Shown here one piece after another: positions 47,627 through 60,920 of a stretch of 64,000 nt of DNA. The stretch's first letter is position 1; each line of letters starts with the position of its first letter. Position numbers and translations under genes: made by a program. Location of the stretch: contig NC_081409.1 in NCBI RefSeq assembly GCF_030272615.1, positions 647,250,468-647,314,467 of the forward strand, in the 5' to 3' direction. The notes under the pieces are model-generated. The model was not told the origin of the DNA and made no database searches. It worked only from the letters and a program-made list of their open reading frames with translations. The DNA is from Cryptomeria japonica (lineage: Eukaryota > Streptophyta > Pinopsida > Cupressales > Cupressaceae).

Positions 47627-48577
47627 CAGTAAGTATGTCAACCGGTATGAAAGATGTTGTTACCAAAATTGGAGATTATTGGCATGTTCATGTCAACTGG
47701 TATGGGATGTCAACCTGCAAGTCTGTCAACAAGTAAGAAAGCAAATCTGGTAAGTGCAGTCTAAGATAGGATGTTCTAACCGATAGAACAGAGAAGGGCA
47801 TGATATGAAGGTTAACCGGTTAGTGTATCGCGGTCAGTCAGTGACCAAGTTTGAACTAACACAATCAAGTGAGATGGATGCTGACAAAGATGTCACATGG
47901 ACTCCAAGTAGCGAACATGCAATGGTAGGTGAATGGTGCATTGACGAGGTAGTTGTCGACTAGGTCAGTATTAAATGTCGACTATGAAAATCACAAATCG
48001 GTTGCAAAGGATTGTGGCTCAAATCAGATCAAGGGGTAGAGATTTTATTCTTTGACATTATGATTGAAGTAGGATATCTAATCCTCTTGTTGATTTGGAG
48101 AAAGAAATAGTCAAATCATTCATTGTGATGGAAAAAATCAAGATCGATGAACCGAGTCCAGTTTGCTAAATATAATAAATGTTTATAGGAAGAATAAAAA
48201 AGGACACAGATTTTTGCTGACCTATTGTAGGTTGTTGATTCAAGAAGATGATATTTGATTTGATATAGATTGTGGTTGGTAAAGAAAACCCTAAGTGCAT
48301 GAAGTTTGAGTTTTTGTTTTGGTGGGAAAGCATGTGTATAAATATGTAGATCTAAGACTTATCTTTGTGAATAAGAGAGAGTATGTTGGATGATTGATAA
48401 GAAAGTGTGTTTTTGCTAGGTGAGAGTTGATTAGTCTAAGTGTTGATAGAAAAATATTGAAGTGACTGAGTGTTAGTCAAAGAACCGGTAAGAAGGGTTT
48501 AACCAGAAAGGTTTAAGGTAATCGATAGACAGTTACAAAGTATAACAGTTCATCTAACTAACAGTGTATGAATTGGT
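47597..48577 (+). repeat. Element B 3' LTR, first part (cut by C)
   Basis: Matches 2221-3195. It keeps the TG start. C interrupts at 48578. Confidence 0.9.
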
Positions 48578-49870
48578 TGTTAGACAATTCAAATAATCAA
48601 AAGACAATTGAGAGGGGGGTGAATCAGTTCTTAGAGGTTACCAGAACATTAATCAATTGTTACTTTAATACCATAACCCAAAATATTAATACCAGAATGC
48701 TTAAACCAAATATCAAAATTGCAGTTAAACCAATTAAGCATAAATGATAATCATAGAATAAATACCATCCACATGACACCAAGATTTATACTTGGAAAAC
48801 CCGGTAAAAGGAAAAACCACAGTAGGAAGCCTACCCATAGTCAGATAATACTTTTGTGGTAAGCATGTGAATTACAATTGAGGGGCCTCCACTTGTAGGA
48901 AGGACAATAGCCTAGAGTGCACTTCTCATCACAAAAAGAGTCCCACTGACTACATAGAAATCTAGACTGCAATCTGGAAGAATGAATGAACTACAAAGAT
49001 AGCATCTCCTATGCCTGAGTATAGTTTCCGTTAAGCTCAATACTGGAGGACTAAATCCTCTTACATAAACCTAACTTGATCTCCAATGATCAGCTGAATC
49101 CTCTTTCTGAATGATATTACATTATTTGCACGTTACATATCTATATCTCATACCATGATATATTCTACAATGAGATCTTACATCATATATATACAAATCC
49201 TCAACCATAAATGATAAAGTCGGCCACCAGATAATAAACTTATTACATAACTACAAAACATGTCAGCCTTAGACCAAAAAAATAATATCCAACCCATAAG
49301 ACATCCTGGAAACACATCGAGAGGTCCAATCCACATGTTTCATTAAGCCGGTCCATAACCTAGATCAACCAAGACCCAATATAGGTCCACACGCTAAAGC
49401 AATGATCCCAATCTGCCAAGTCTTGAACATGATTACTATCAGCATCCTGAATCCACACCAGAAGTTGCACCAACACCACTTATGCATATCATCAAAGATC
49501 TTCATCAAAGCTCTGTTGGTGAAACCCTCGCTAGAACAACAAACTAAGCTTCCAAGAAAACATGATAGCGTTCGATCACTAGAACAAAACCAACTGACTT
49601 AATATGAACACGAGTAAGACAATTACTTAACCAAATCATATCGAAGAATACTATATCATGTCAGATCCAATCCAGCCATAAAATGAGTAAGCTAATTCCA
49701 TAACCAAATCATACCGAAGAATACCAGATCATGTCAAATCCAATCCAACCAGAAACCACACATCCTATCGAGACTAGAAGGGTGCCGGTAAAGAATCCAA
49801 AATAGCTAGTGTTGACATCAATGACAAAACATCAATGCAACACATAATCAATTCCTCCAAATGGCCAACA
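48578..49870 (-). repeat. Element C 3' LTR (left copy)
   Basis: 1,293 bp, TGTTAGAC to GGCCAACA, matching 54568-55764. In minus sense it carries TGTGGTTTTTCC and ACCGGGTTTTCCAAGTATA boxes (about 48795-48825) and a TGATTCACCCCCCTCTC tract (48610-48627). Confidence 0.9.
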
Positions 49871-49902
49871 ATCTCTCCCTTTATCATTGATGGAAACACT
49901 AG
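49806..49902 (-). repeat. Inverted repeat spanning the PPT/3' LTR junction of C
   Basis: CTAGTGTTGACATCAATGA (49806-49824) pairs with TCATTGATGGAAACACTAG (49884-49902) at 17 of 19 positions. The loop contains the LTR end and the polypurine tract. Confidence 0.88.
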
Positions 49903-50282
49903 ATGTGAAAAACACCCAAGTGCCAAATAAATGCCAAACAAGTCTCCCCCAATGGAAGACAACCAATAATCTACAACTTAAAGATATAGTAATGAAGTTC
50001 TGAAACAAAGACCAAACTCCCCATATGAATGATATCTCTATAAAGCTATGTTTTTCACATATATCTCTCCCCCTAATGTATACAACTCCTTAAGTTTTTC
50101 TCATCAATATCTCTCCCCCTTTTACATCAATGCCAAAAATCTGACAAAAATATCAAAGCAAAAACAAAAACCACTAAATAACAAGGCTAACTACTCCTCG
50201 TGAGCAGTAGCATCCCCACATCAGTGCCAGAATGAATGATATCTGTGATAATGCATACCAAACTTATGCCAAAAAGCATCCA
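49871..50282 (-). other. Element C 3' noncoding with polypurine tracts
   Basis: No ORF. In element sense, AAAGGGAGAGAT adjoins the LTR. Further GGGGGAGA-type tracts lie near 49945, 50070 and 50115. Confidence 0.75.
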
Positions 50283-53200
50283 TCAGTTTTCTCCCAAAGG
50301 GGCAGAAACCCCTAACCTATCTCTTAGGTACTCAAATGATTCTTTAGGCAAAGGTTTAGTGAAAATATCTGCAATCTGCTCTTTAGTGTTCACATAAATT
50401 AGTCTAACTTCTTTTTCTTCCACCTTCTCCTTCCAAAAGTTATACTTGATAGATATGTGCTTAGTCTTTGAATGAAATACCAGATTCTTTGATATATCAA
50501 TAGTAGCAGAGTTATCACAATGAATAACTACCGGTCCAGTGCAATGCACTTTGATATCCTTCAACATTTGCTTCATCCATATAACATGTGTACAGTTAGT
50601 AGCAACAACAATATATTCAACTTCAATAGTAGATAAAGAAGTACATGATTGCTTCTTGCTGATCCATGAAACTGACTTCTTTCCAAGAAAGAAATCTCCA
50701 TCAGAAATACTTTTTCGGTCATCAACATCTCCAGCCCAATTAGCATCTGTATATGCACATAAAGTAAAATCATCATCGTTAGGGTACCACAAACCATATT
50801 CTGATGTACCTTGCAAGTATCTATAATTCATTTAAATGCACTCTCATGATTTTCTCTAGGATCACTCTGATATCTAGATGCAATACAAACAACATTCATT
50901 ATGTCAGGCCTAGTCTGAGTCAAATAAAATAGACCTCCAATCATAGATTTGTATCATGTAGGATTTACCGATGTACAAACATCTTTCCTTGTCAATTTCT
51001 CACTTGTAACCATAGGAGTACTTACCGGTTTAGAATCTCCCATACCAAATTTCTTCAACAATTCCCTAGCATAATTAGTTTGACAGATGAAAATACCTTT
51101 GTCAGTCTGAGTAATCTGCAAACCTAAGAAAAAATTCATTTCCCCAATCATAGACATTTCAAATTCTTTCTCCATATTCTTAGAAAATTCCATGCACAAC
51201 TAATCCTTACCTCCAAAAATGATGTCATCAATAAAAAATTCAATAATTAGTAAATCATCATCAGTGATCTTATAATATAAATTACTGTCAGCATTACCCT
51301 TAGTGAATGCAAGCTTCAAAAGATATTTATCTAACCTTGCATACCAAGCTCTAGGTGCCTGTTTCAATCCATATAAATATTTCCTTAACCTGCAAACCAT
51401 GTTTGTATCATCTGAAAGTGAAAAACCATTAGGTTGCTCAATATAAACTTCCTCATCAACATCCCCATTAAAAAATTCTCACTTAACATCCATCTAATAA
51501 ACCTTGTAGTTCTTATGGGCAGCATAGGCAATAATTAATGTTACAGCTTCAATCCTAGCTACAGGTGCAAAAGATTCACCATAATAAATTCCTTCCTTCT
51601 AAGAATATCCTTTACAAACCAATCTAGCCTTATTCCTTATAACTTGACCATCTTCATTTAATTTATTCCTAAAAACCCATTTAGTTCCAATAACATTCTT
51701 ATTTTTAGGCCGGGGGACTAAAGTCCATGTGTTATTCTTCTCAATTTGATCTAATTCTTCTTCCATAACTTTCAACAAACATTCATATTTACATTCTTCA
51801 ATTACTAATACCGGTTCAACTTGAGAAATTAAACATACCTCATTAGTTGTCAGTCTTCTTGTCATCACTCCATTGTTCTTGTACCCAATGATCTTATCTT
51901 TTGAATGATTTAGTCTCACATACCTAGGAGTCTTCTAACTCTATGTTCCTTGTCTCGATTCTTTAGTTACTGTTGAATTTTCTGATACTGCCGGAGTAAT
52001 TGGTTGAACACTCTATTCTGGTAAAGGTGCTACTGATTCAGATATAATCATTTCCACTGCTGGTTCTTTCTCATAAACTCTGATTTGACCTCTATTCAAC
52101 TCACCCACCTTGATATTAGCACTCTCCATAATTCTCTACAATCTCTTGTTATAATATCTATATGCTTTACTTTTATTAGAATAACCAAGAAATATGCCTT
52201 CATCACATCTAGGATCAAATTTGCCAATGATATCATCTCTCCTGATATAACATTTACTACCAAAGATTCTAAAATACTTAACTATAGGTGTATTGACAAA
52301 CCATAATTCATAAGGTGTCTTATCAGTTTCTCCTTTGATATGTACTATGTTGAATATATAAACTGTTGTGCTCACTGCTTCTCTCTAGTAGATATGAGGT
52401 AGACTAGCTTCCATCATCATTGTTCTAGCAACATCAGAGATAGTTCCACTCTTCCTTTGGACAACTCCATTTTGCTAAGGTGTCTGGGGAGCAAAAAATT
52501 GTCTCCTTATATCATGCTTCTCACAAAAGTTATTAAACTCACCGGATGTGAATTCTCCACCATGATCTAACCTCAAAAATTTAATCTTCAATCTTGTCTC
52601 AGTTTCCACTTTAGCCTTAAATATTTTAAAATTTTCAAAAGCCTAAGATTTCTCCCTTAGAAAAGTAACCCACATCATTCTAGAATAATCATCAATGATT
52701 AGCATAAATTATCTATCACCTTGAAAATTTTTAACTCTAGCAGGTCCAAACAAATCAATATGAATAAGATCAAGAACATCATTAGATTTATCTTGTATAC
52801 TCCTAAAAGAGGTTCTTACCTATTTTCCCATTTGACATTCTTTACATACTGGATTATAGGGCTTCACAATCTTAGGTATATCTTTAACTACCTTAGTTGA
52901 ACTGATCTTTACAATACAATCAAAATTCACATGACATGTCCTCTTATGCCATATCCAACTCTCATCAATTTGTGAAATCAAACATGTCTTCTCACTAGAA
53001 TTCAAATGAAATATATTACCTTTTGTCTATGTGCCGGTTGCATTGTCCAAACCAGATCTATTAATGATTTTGTATTTTCTATCCTTGAACTGTAATTGAA
53101 ATCCCTTATCCACCAATTGTCCTGCACTCAAAAGATTATGCTTCAAACCATCAATGAATTAAATATTTTCAGTATTGTTCTTACCATCCAATGATATAGT

Positions 53201-54509
53201 TCATTTTCCTTTGATCATACATGTTTTGTCATCTCCAAATATAACTAGACCACCATCAAATTCTTGCAAACATAGAAACTTCCTTTTATCTCCAGTCATA
53301 TGAAGTGAACGTCCATTGTCAATTACCCATTCATCCTTGTCTTTAATTTTAGAAGCAAGTGCCTTCTCTTTAGGTACATTCACTTCTAGTGCCAAATGAT
53401 CTTCATTGATAGCCAGGAACACCCATTCCTTCTCATTGTCGGAACCACTAGCAAAGTCTTCCGCTGGTTCATCATCAAAGTCAGTCACACCTTCCTCATC
53501 CGCTATGTGACATGATTTATCTTTGTTTTTTCTTGTACTTATACTTGTTCTGATATCCAAGGTTAGGCTTTAAATATCTTCTAACTCTCTCTTCAAATAT
53601 TAAATTCCTTTTAGGATATCTAGATGCAAAATGACCAATCTTATTACATGCAAAACATTTAAAAGGTGTTTTTCCTTCATAGTTACTTCCTACCAGTCCT
53701 TTAGGTAATCTTCTAGCAAATGGTGCTTCAAGTTACTCAAACTCATCATCTTCTCTCTTCATATCATCCAATTACTTTGCATATAAATCTTTCCAATCTT
53801 GCTTACCGGTTGATGATGCGGATGCATGAAAAGTAGGTTCAGACTTCACAACTCCAGAAGGTCCAAATTCTTCAAGCTCAAAAGCAGATAATTTTCTAAC
53901 CAAGTTATCTTTGTTGACAAAAGTATTAGCCATTGTTCTCAATTCATTAATTGCAGTAGCCTTCATCTTGTAAGCTAGTGGTAGTGCTCTCAGAACTTTA
54001 GAAACAATTTCATCTTTACTTAGAGTTCCACTAAAACATTGAATTCCCATAACAATCTCATTTACCCTTTCCTGCATGAATGCAGTAATCCTTTCATCTT
54101 CTTCCATCTTCACATTTTCATATCTCACCCGGTAACCATCAAGTTTAGCAATCTTCATGGTAGGCTCACCTTCATTAGGAGTCTCCAACTTATCCCATAT
54201 AGCCTTTCCAGATGATTTGTCATTTAATCCCATTATTTACTGATCAAAAAGTGCACACAAGAGGGCTTCTCTTTCTCTACAATCATTAACAAGCTCCTTA
54301 TCCAATTTTTCTAGAGGAGGGTTGCCAGATGCCAAATTATGAGGTGTAACACCATTCTGTGTGATCTCCCAAATCTCCTTACCAAGACATCTCAAATGAG
54401 TCTCCATCTGAATCTTCTATACTGTCTAATTTGTTCCATGAAGCCTTGGCATATCTCTCTGAAAGATAGCTCCAGATGAATTAGATGAACTTGAACTGTT
54501 AGTCGCCAT
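50283..54509 (-). pseudogene. gag-pol: Element C gag-pol, decayed
   Basis: Starts at the ATG at 54509 (MATNSSSSSNSSG). The Gag core has ITAFMQERVNEI and LVRKLSAFELEEFG (54080-53860). The knuckle CFACNKIGHFASRYP has lost its last Cys to Tyr (about 53670). Protease: EWVIDNG (about 53310). Integrase: ESWIWHKRTCHVNFDC (about 52945) and LIHIDLFGP, but the third catalytic residue reads Gln (GVVQRK, CAA at 52457-52459) instead of Glu. RT: GTKWVFRNKLNEDGQVIRNK (about 51690), MDVK (about 51490) and FIDDIIFGG (about 51225). RNase H: YTDANWAGD and STIEVEY (50760-50620). It ends SAPLGEN at 50283. Many TAG/TGA/TAA stops and at least two frameshifts are present. Confidence 0.88.
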
Positions 54510-54553
54510 AGGATCTTCCTCAAGCGGTTAAGCATTCTACAAAGAGGACTAGA

Positions 54554-54565
54554 GCTCTGATATCA
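54554..54565 (-). other. Element C primer-binding site, one base changed
   Basis: Minus strand reads TGATATCAGAGC against TGGTATCAGAGC in A, B, D and E. It lies 2 nt from the LTR. Confidence 0.85.
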
Positions 54566-54567
54566 TT

Positions 54568-55764
54568 TATTAGACAGTTCAAATAACCGAAAGATAACTA
54601 AGAGGGGGGGTGCATCAGTTGTCACATATTACCAGAACATTAAGAAATTAAAACTTTAATACCAGAACCCAAAATATTAATACTAGAATGCTTAAACCAA
54701 ATACCGAAATAGCAATTAAACCAATTAAGCATAAACAATAATCAAAGCATTAATAGCATCCACGTGACACCAAGATTTATACATGGAAAACCTCGTAAAG
54801 GGAAAAACCATGGTGGGAAGCCTACCCACAATCAAATAATATTTCTGCAGTAAGTATGTGAATTACAATTGAGGGGCATGCACTTGCAGGAAGGCCAATA
54901 GCCTAGAGCGCACAACTCATCACAAAAGAAATCCAGACTACAATCTGGAAGAATGAATGAACTACAAAGATAGCATCTCCTATGCCTGAGTACAGTTCTA
55001 GTTAAGCTCAACACCAGAGGAATAAATCCTCTTACATAAACCCAACTCAATCTGCAATGATCAAACAAATCATCTTCTTGAATGACATTGCATTATTCAC
55101 ACATTACATCCATATACCATACCATGATATATTCTACAATGAGATCTTACATCATATATATAAACCCTCAACCATAAATTATAAGGTCGGCCACCAGATA
55201 GTAAACTAATTAAATAATTACAAAACATGTCGGCCTTAGACCAAAAAATTAATATCCAAGCCATAAGACATCCCGAAAACACATCGAGAGGTCCAATCCA
55301 CATGTTACATTAAGTTGGTCCATAACCTAGATCAAACAGGACCCAATATAGGTCCACACACTAAAGCAATTATCCCAATCCACCAAGTCTCAAAAATGAT
55401 CACTATCAGCATCCTAAATCCATACCAGAAGTTGCACCAACACCAATTATGCATATCATCAAAGATCTTCATCAAAGTTCTGCCAGTGAAATCCTCGTCG
55501 GAACCACAAACCATGCTTCCAAGAAAACATGATAGCATCCGATCACCAGAACAAAAACAACTAACTGAATATGAACATGAGTAAGACAATTCTATAATCA
55601 AATCAAAACAGAGCATACCGGATCATGCTGGATCCAATACAACCAGAAACCACAAATCCTACAGAGACCAAAAGGGTGTCGATAAATCATCTAAAATAGG
55701 TAGTGTTGACATCAATGACAAAAAATCTATGCAACACATAATCAATTCCTCCAAATGGCTAACA
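54568..55764 (-). repeat. Element C 5' LTR (right copy)
   Basis: 1,197 bp matching the left LTR, about 100 bp shorter through small deletions. The terminal TG (element end) reads TA on the + strand. Confidence 0.9.
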
Positions 55765-56340
55765 CTAGTAAGATAGCAGCAGAGAGTGAAGGAGAGAAGA
55801 CAAAGTGTGAGAGGAGATCCGGTAAGGCAAAAACTAACTTATAAAGGATTCAAACAAAAATAATAGAGGACTGGTAGAGAAGACAAGCAGTGTGACATAA
55901 AAGAGTTTAAACAACAGAAAGAATTGTTTGCAGAGGTTACAAAACTCATTTGTAACAAGTTTTTATCATTGTATTGTTTTATATCTCATTGCATTTCACT
56001 GAGTGGGTACTCGGTGCAATGGTTGGTGCTCCTTGATTTGGTGCTCCTTTGGATAGGTGTCCATAAATTTCTAGGGGTTGGTTCTCCTTGGGTTGGCTCC
56101 CTAAACTTTGTAAACTTGTTATTTCATTGTGAGGATGGATTGGAGCAGTAAATCTCTAGCAACATTCCTCACCGAGGTTTTCCCCACATTGGGTTTTCCT
56201 CGTATATCTAATGTTATGTGATGTGCTCTTGTGTGTGGTTTCTTGTTAGTGTTTTCATTATCCTACCAGTTGCACACATTGTTTAAAATTATTTAAAATC
56301 ACTGATTCACCCCCCTCTCAGTGATATCTTATGTTCTACA
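55765..56340 (+). repeat. Element B 3' LTR, second part
   Basis: Matches 3196-3805 of the 5' LTR, ending ATGTTCTACA, with one GGTTGGTGCTCC unit fewer around 56030-56100. Confidence 0.9.
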
Positions 56341-57338
56341 AAAACTTTGGTTGCTAAGATTGTAGAGAAAGATGAATGGGTAATTGACAATGGTTGTTCA
56401 CATCATATGACAAGTGATAAAGCAAATTTGTGAATATTGAAAGTGATGATGGTGGTATAGTGAGATTTGGAGATGATAAAGCTTGTGTGATGTATGGTAG
56501 AGGCTCAATTTCTTTTGATGGTAAGCATAATACTGATGATCTTGTATGTTGAAGGTTTGAAGCATAATCTTTTAAGTGTTGGATAGATGATTGAAAAGGG
56601 ATGTGATTTGTAATTAAAGAATGGTAAATGTAAGATTCTCAATGCCTCTAGTAGAGAAATTGCATCAAGGACTAAGACTAAAGGTAGTATCTTTCACTTG
56701 AATGTTGGTCAGAAAAGTTGTTTGATTGCTCAGATTGATGAAAGTTGGTTGTGGCATAGATGGATGTGTCATGTTAATTTTGACTGCATCATAAGGATAA
56801 GCTCTATTCAAGCTCTTAAAGATTTGCCTAAAATTGTGAAGCAATCTAATCTGGTATGTAAAGAATGTCAGTTGGGAAAGATAACATGAACTACATTCTA
56901 GAGTAGACTGTATTCATCTAATGGATTGTTAGATCTTGTGCATACTGATTTGTGTGGACCTTGAAGAGTGAGAAGTGTGCAAGTTGACAGATATTTCATG
57001 TTGTTCATTGATGATTATTCTAGGATGATGCAGGTTACCTTTATAAGGGAGAGATCAGAAGCATTGGAGAAATTCAAGATATTCAAAGCTAAGGTGGAGA
57101 CTAAAACATGATTTAAGCTGAAGCGCCTAAGGAATGATAGAGGAGGAGAATTTACATCTAGTGATTTTGATTCATTTTGTGAGAGGAATGGAATTAGAAG
57201 ATAGTTATCTACTCCTAGAACCCCTCAGCAGAATGGAGTTATTGAAAGGAAAAACAAAACTATTTTGGATGTTGCTAGGACTATGTTGATTGAAGGAAAT
57301 GTCGCACAAACCTTTTAGAGAGAATTTGTTAGCACTGA
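56341..57338 (+). pseudogene. pol: Element A pol, first part: protease and integrase, cut by H
   Basis: Follows A gag once B is removed. Protease: EWVIDNGCSHHMTSD (about 56372-56415). Integrase: CLIAQIDESWLWHRWMCHVNFDC with CKECQLGK (56720-56880) as the zinc region, LVHTDLCGP (about 56935), LRNDRGGEF (about 57130) and NGVIERKNKT (about 57235). All three catalytic acids are kept. Stops (for example 56888, 56962, 57108, 57202, 57317) and frameshifts near 56430 and 56540 break it. H interrupts at 57339. Confidence 0.85.
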
Positions 57339-58877
57339 TGTTGGCACTGATAGTTCTGATACTTAATGTTAAGTACAGATGCCAAACTAATAAGATGAGA
57401 GGGGGGGGTGAATCATACAAACTTAATCTTCCATAAAAACATCAGATTCAACCTTAGTAACCTGTACTTCAGTAATATAACCAAAACTACTAAACATGCA
57501 AACTCAAAAGCATATAAACATCATAAAACTCATAACACCAAATTTAACGTGGAAACCCTAATAGGGAAAAACCACTGTGGGATTTCAAACCCACTAAGAA
57601 ATATACTCTTCTAGAGTATGCTCGGTTAAAAGAAAATCTTGTTAAAGATTACAAACACATTGTTAGATGTGACCCGATTAAGGGATTTCCCTCTAATCTA
57701 TTAGGATCTTCACCTTGTTAGAAGTGACCTTGTTAAAGGATTTCAAACACTCAATCAGAATGCCACCTTGCTAGAGGGTTTTACAAATAAGACTATTAAG
57801 TCCACTCAGTTAAGAGATTTTCTGTCACTTTACAAAATAACAGTAATAAAAATCTATCTACAACTTCACATCTAAAAATGCTAAAGAAGATTCTTATTTG
57901 CTCAATATAATATAGACATAGAACTAATCTTGTCCTTCTACTAGGCTCTATACTCTGTTATTCAAATAGTCTTCAAGCTTCTGTGCTTGGTAATCACTAT
58001 GTAGCATCCCTATGCATACACTTGCCCGCATACATTGTTTATCAATCAGTTCCTTATTTATAAACAATTCACCAACTGCTTAATCTCCTTGATCACATTT
58101 CCCATGGTCAATCATAGCCATTAGATCTTTAAACTTTGACCTAGTTCAATGTATCCTTCAATCTGAAAATGTTTTACCCTGCCTAGGAACTTGCATATAT
58201 TTCTTGGAACTTGTGCTAGGGTATTGCAGTTCAATCTGAGCTATAGATCTTCCTATTGATTTTCCTTTTCCATAGATTCTTTAACAATCTTCATTCACGG
58301 CATACCAATCATTTAATCATAGCCAGCTCACTAGCTTCCTTCATTAAATAATGCATGTAATCATTTAATGTATTTTGTTATTACTCAGTTGCAACTCGGT
58401 AAATACTAAACTTCACTCGGTAGACATTCTGCCTTCATTAACCGATAGTGATAACCTTAGGGTTTATCGACTAGGTTCCTTAGGGTTTATCGACTAGGTT
58501 CTTTGCTCGGTAACATAGTGTAGTATTAACCTTACAATCAATAACATATGTATGATATCAAAACAATCTAAACATCATGATATCATCATTGTCTAACTTA
58601 GTAATAGTTGCCCATTGAATAACTTATTTCTCCCCTTATTCATCATATTCTTTCCGTGTCTTTTACCGACTTCTTTATACTCATCAAAACATACTTCTTA
58701 AGATATGGCAACATCATACTGAATTAGAAAATCAATTTCTTGACATCAATGACAAAATAATAATATTAAGACAGTAAATATCCTTAATCAGTTATATCTA
58801 TAATCATCAACAACCTTCTCAATATCCTTATTGAAATGCCAACAATCTCTCCTTGTCTGTTATAATGCCAAATGCCA
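57339..58877 (-). mobile_element. Element H: one LTR plus a short internal stub in A integrase
   Basis: 57339-58844 looks like one LTR: ends TGTTGGCA and TGCCAACA are perfect 8-bp inverted repeats, and in minus sense it has TGTGGTTTTTCCC, TAGGGTTTCCACGTTAAA (57545-57580) and a TGATTCACCCCCCCCTCTC tract (57395-57415). After it come about 33 bp including a polypurine-like AAGGAGAGAT (minus sense), then A resumes near 58878. The rest of the element, its second LTR and a few bases of A are missing. Confidence 0.8.
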
Positions 58878-60920
58878 ATAGGCACATTCAATCAATTGCA
58901 TATAGAAGGTGATTCCGGTAAGACTCCTTATGAGCTATGGTTTGGTCATGTTCCTTCAATTAGATATTTCAAATTTTTTGGAAGCAAATGTTATATCAAG
59001 AGAGATGAAGATATAGGAAATTTTGATGCAAGATGTGATGAAGGAATATTCTTGTGATATTCTACTAAGAGCGAGGCCTACTAGTGTTACAACAAGAGAC
59101 TGAAGAAGATAGTGGAAAGTGCAAATGTGCAAGTTGATGAATGCCATGGAATGGACAACAAAGTATGCAGATATTAGTTTGATGATCAAGATGTTATTTC
59201 AAATCCTATGCAAACTGAGATCTTAAAGTAAAATGCTCTAGTAGAGATAGTTAATCCGGATATTGCTATTGTCGGTGAAGAAGTTCTAGAGCCCGAGAAT
59301 CAAAACAATCAGGAGACTCTGAGGTATGTAAGACTGAATCATTCAAAAAATCAGATTATTGATGATAAGAATAAAGGTGTGATGACTAGAAGAAGGATTG
59401 TTGTTGAAGCATGTAAATATGAGAATTGGATAAAATCTATGGAAGAAGAGCTGAATCAGATTGAGAAGATTAATACATGGGAGCTTGTTCCAAGACCTAA
59501 AAACAAGAATGCATTTCACACTAAATGGCTGTTCTGGAATAAACTTAATGAAGATGGTGAATTGGTTAGAAACAAAGCAAGACTAGTATGTAAAGGGTGC
59601 TCATAGATGGAAGGAATTGATTATGAGGATAATTTTTCTCCTGTAGCTAGAATTGAAGTTGTTAGATTGTTGCTTGCATATACTACTTATGACAATTTTA
59701 GGGTATATCAGATGGATGTTAAGTCAGCCTTTTTGAATGGTGATTTGGAAGAGGAAGTCTACATTGATCAACCAGATGGATTTTCATTATCAGATCAAGG
59801 AAACATGGTATGCAAATTGAAGAAATCAATCTATGGACTTAAGAAAGCCCCTAGAGCCTGGTATGCTATATTAGATAGGTATTTGATGAAGTTGGGATTC
59901 TATAAAGGTACTACTGATAGTAATTTGTACTTTAAGGTTGATAATGACAACTTTTTGATTGAAGTATTTGTTGATGACATTATTTTTGGAGGAGATGATG
60001 ATTTGAGTATGAAGTTTGTTGATGATATGCAAAAAGAGTTTGAGATTTCTATGATAGGTGAAATGAAATTTTTCTTAGGATTGTAGATTACACAGATTGA
60101 CAAAGGCATTTTTGTTTCTCAAACTAAGTATGTAAAAGAATTGTTGAAGAAGTTTGGGTTAGATGATTCTAAACCGGTTGGAACTCATATGGTAACTGGA
60201 TGCAAGTTGTCTAAACATGATGAATCTCATAAAGTTAATAAGAAATTGTATAGATCTATGGTTGGTAGATTGTTATATTTGACTCAAACTAGACTAGATA
60301 TTATGTATATTGTTTATCTTTGCGCTAGATTTCAAGTTGATCCTAAAGAGACTCGTGCTACTACTATGAACAGGATTTTCAAATACTTGGAGGGGATAGT
60401 TGACTATGGTTTATGGTATCCGAATAATGATGATTTCATGTTATGTGCTTATACTAATGTTGATTGGGCAGGTGATGTTGATGACTGAAAGAGAACCTCC
60501 AGTGGAGATTTATTTTTAGGAAAGAAGTTGGTTTCATGCTCCAATAAGAAACAAGATGCTATATCTCTATCTACTACATAAGTTGAATACATTGTTGCTA
60601 CTAGCAATTGTACTCGAGTAGTTTGGATGAAGCATATGTTGAAGGATACTAGATTTGTTTATGATGAGCCTATTGTTATACACTGTGATAATTCAAGTGC
60701 TATAAATATTTCCAAGAATCTAATACTGTATTCTAAAACAAAACATATATCAATTAAGTATCATTTCTCGAGGGAGAAAGTCAGTGATGAAGAAGTCAGA
60801 TTGGAGTATGTATCTACAAAGGATTAGATTGCAGATATTTTCACTAAGCCTTTGCTAGAAGATACATTTCTCTACTTGAGAGACAAGTTAGGGGTCTTTG
60901 CCCCTCCTAATGAAAACTAG
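58878..60920 (+). pseudogene. pol: Element A pol, second part: integrase end, RT, RNase H
   Basis: Resumes with GTFNQLHIEGDSGKTPYELWFG, then FDARCDEGIFL (about 59025). RT begins HTKWLFWNKLNEDGELVRNK (about 59515). The catalytic VYQMDVKSAFLNGDLEEEVY (about 59705) and VFVDDIIFGGDDD (about 59965) are intact. RNase H has YTNVDWAGD (about 60450), where the usual catalytic Asp of YTDxDWAG reads Asn, and VIHCDNSSAINISKN (about 60675). Stops include 59055, 59604, 60084, 60486 and 60825. It ends RDKLGVFAPPNEN at the TAG at 60918-60920. Confidence 0.87.

Larger units (their letters stand above)
48578..55764 (-). mobile_element. Element C: Copia retrotransposon in the 3' LTR of B
   Basis: LTRs at 48578-49870 and 54568-55764 flank a complete gag-pol on the minus strand. 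Flanks TTGGT (48573-48577) and CTAGT (55765-55769) are a degraded target duplication; B's 5' LTR reads CTAGT at this place. The proteins resemble those of A (for example ESWIWHKRTCHVNFDCIV against ESWLWHRWMCHVNFDCII). Confidence 0.9.
2221..56340 (+). mobile_element. Element B: Copia retrotransposon inserted in A, host to D, E and C
   Basis: Matching LTRs at 2221-3805 and 47597-56340 (the second split by C) bound a + strand Copia element. Flanks are AAACC (2216-2220) and AAAAC (56341-56345), a 5-bp target duplication with one mismatch, and A's reading frame joins across it. The first dinucleotide of the 5' LTR is TA, whereas the 3' LTR has TG. Gag is split by D and E, and the 3' LTR by C. B's own sequence is about 9 kb. 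Confidence 0.9.
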
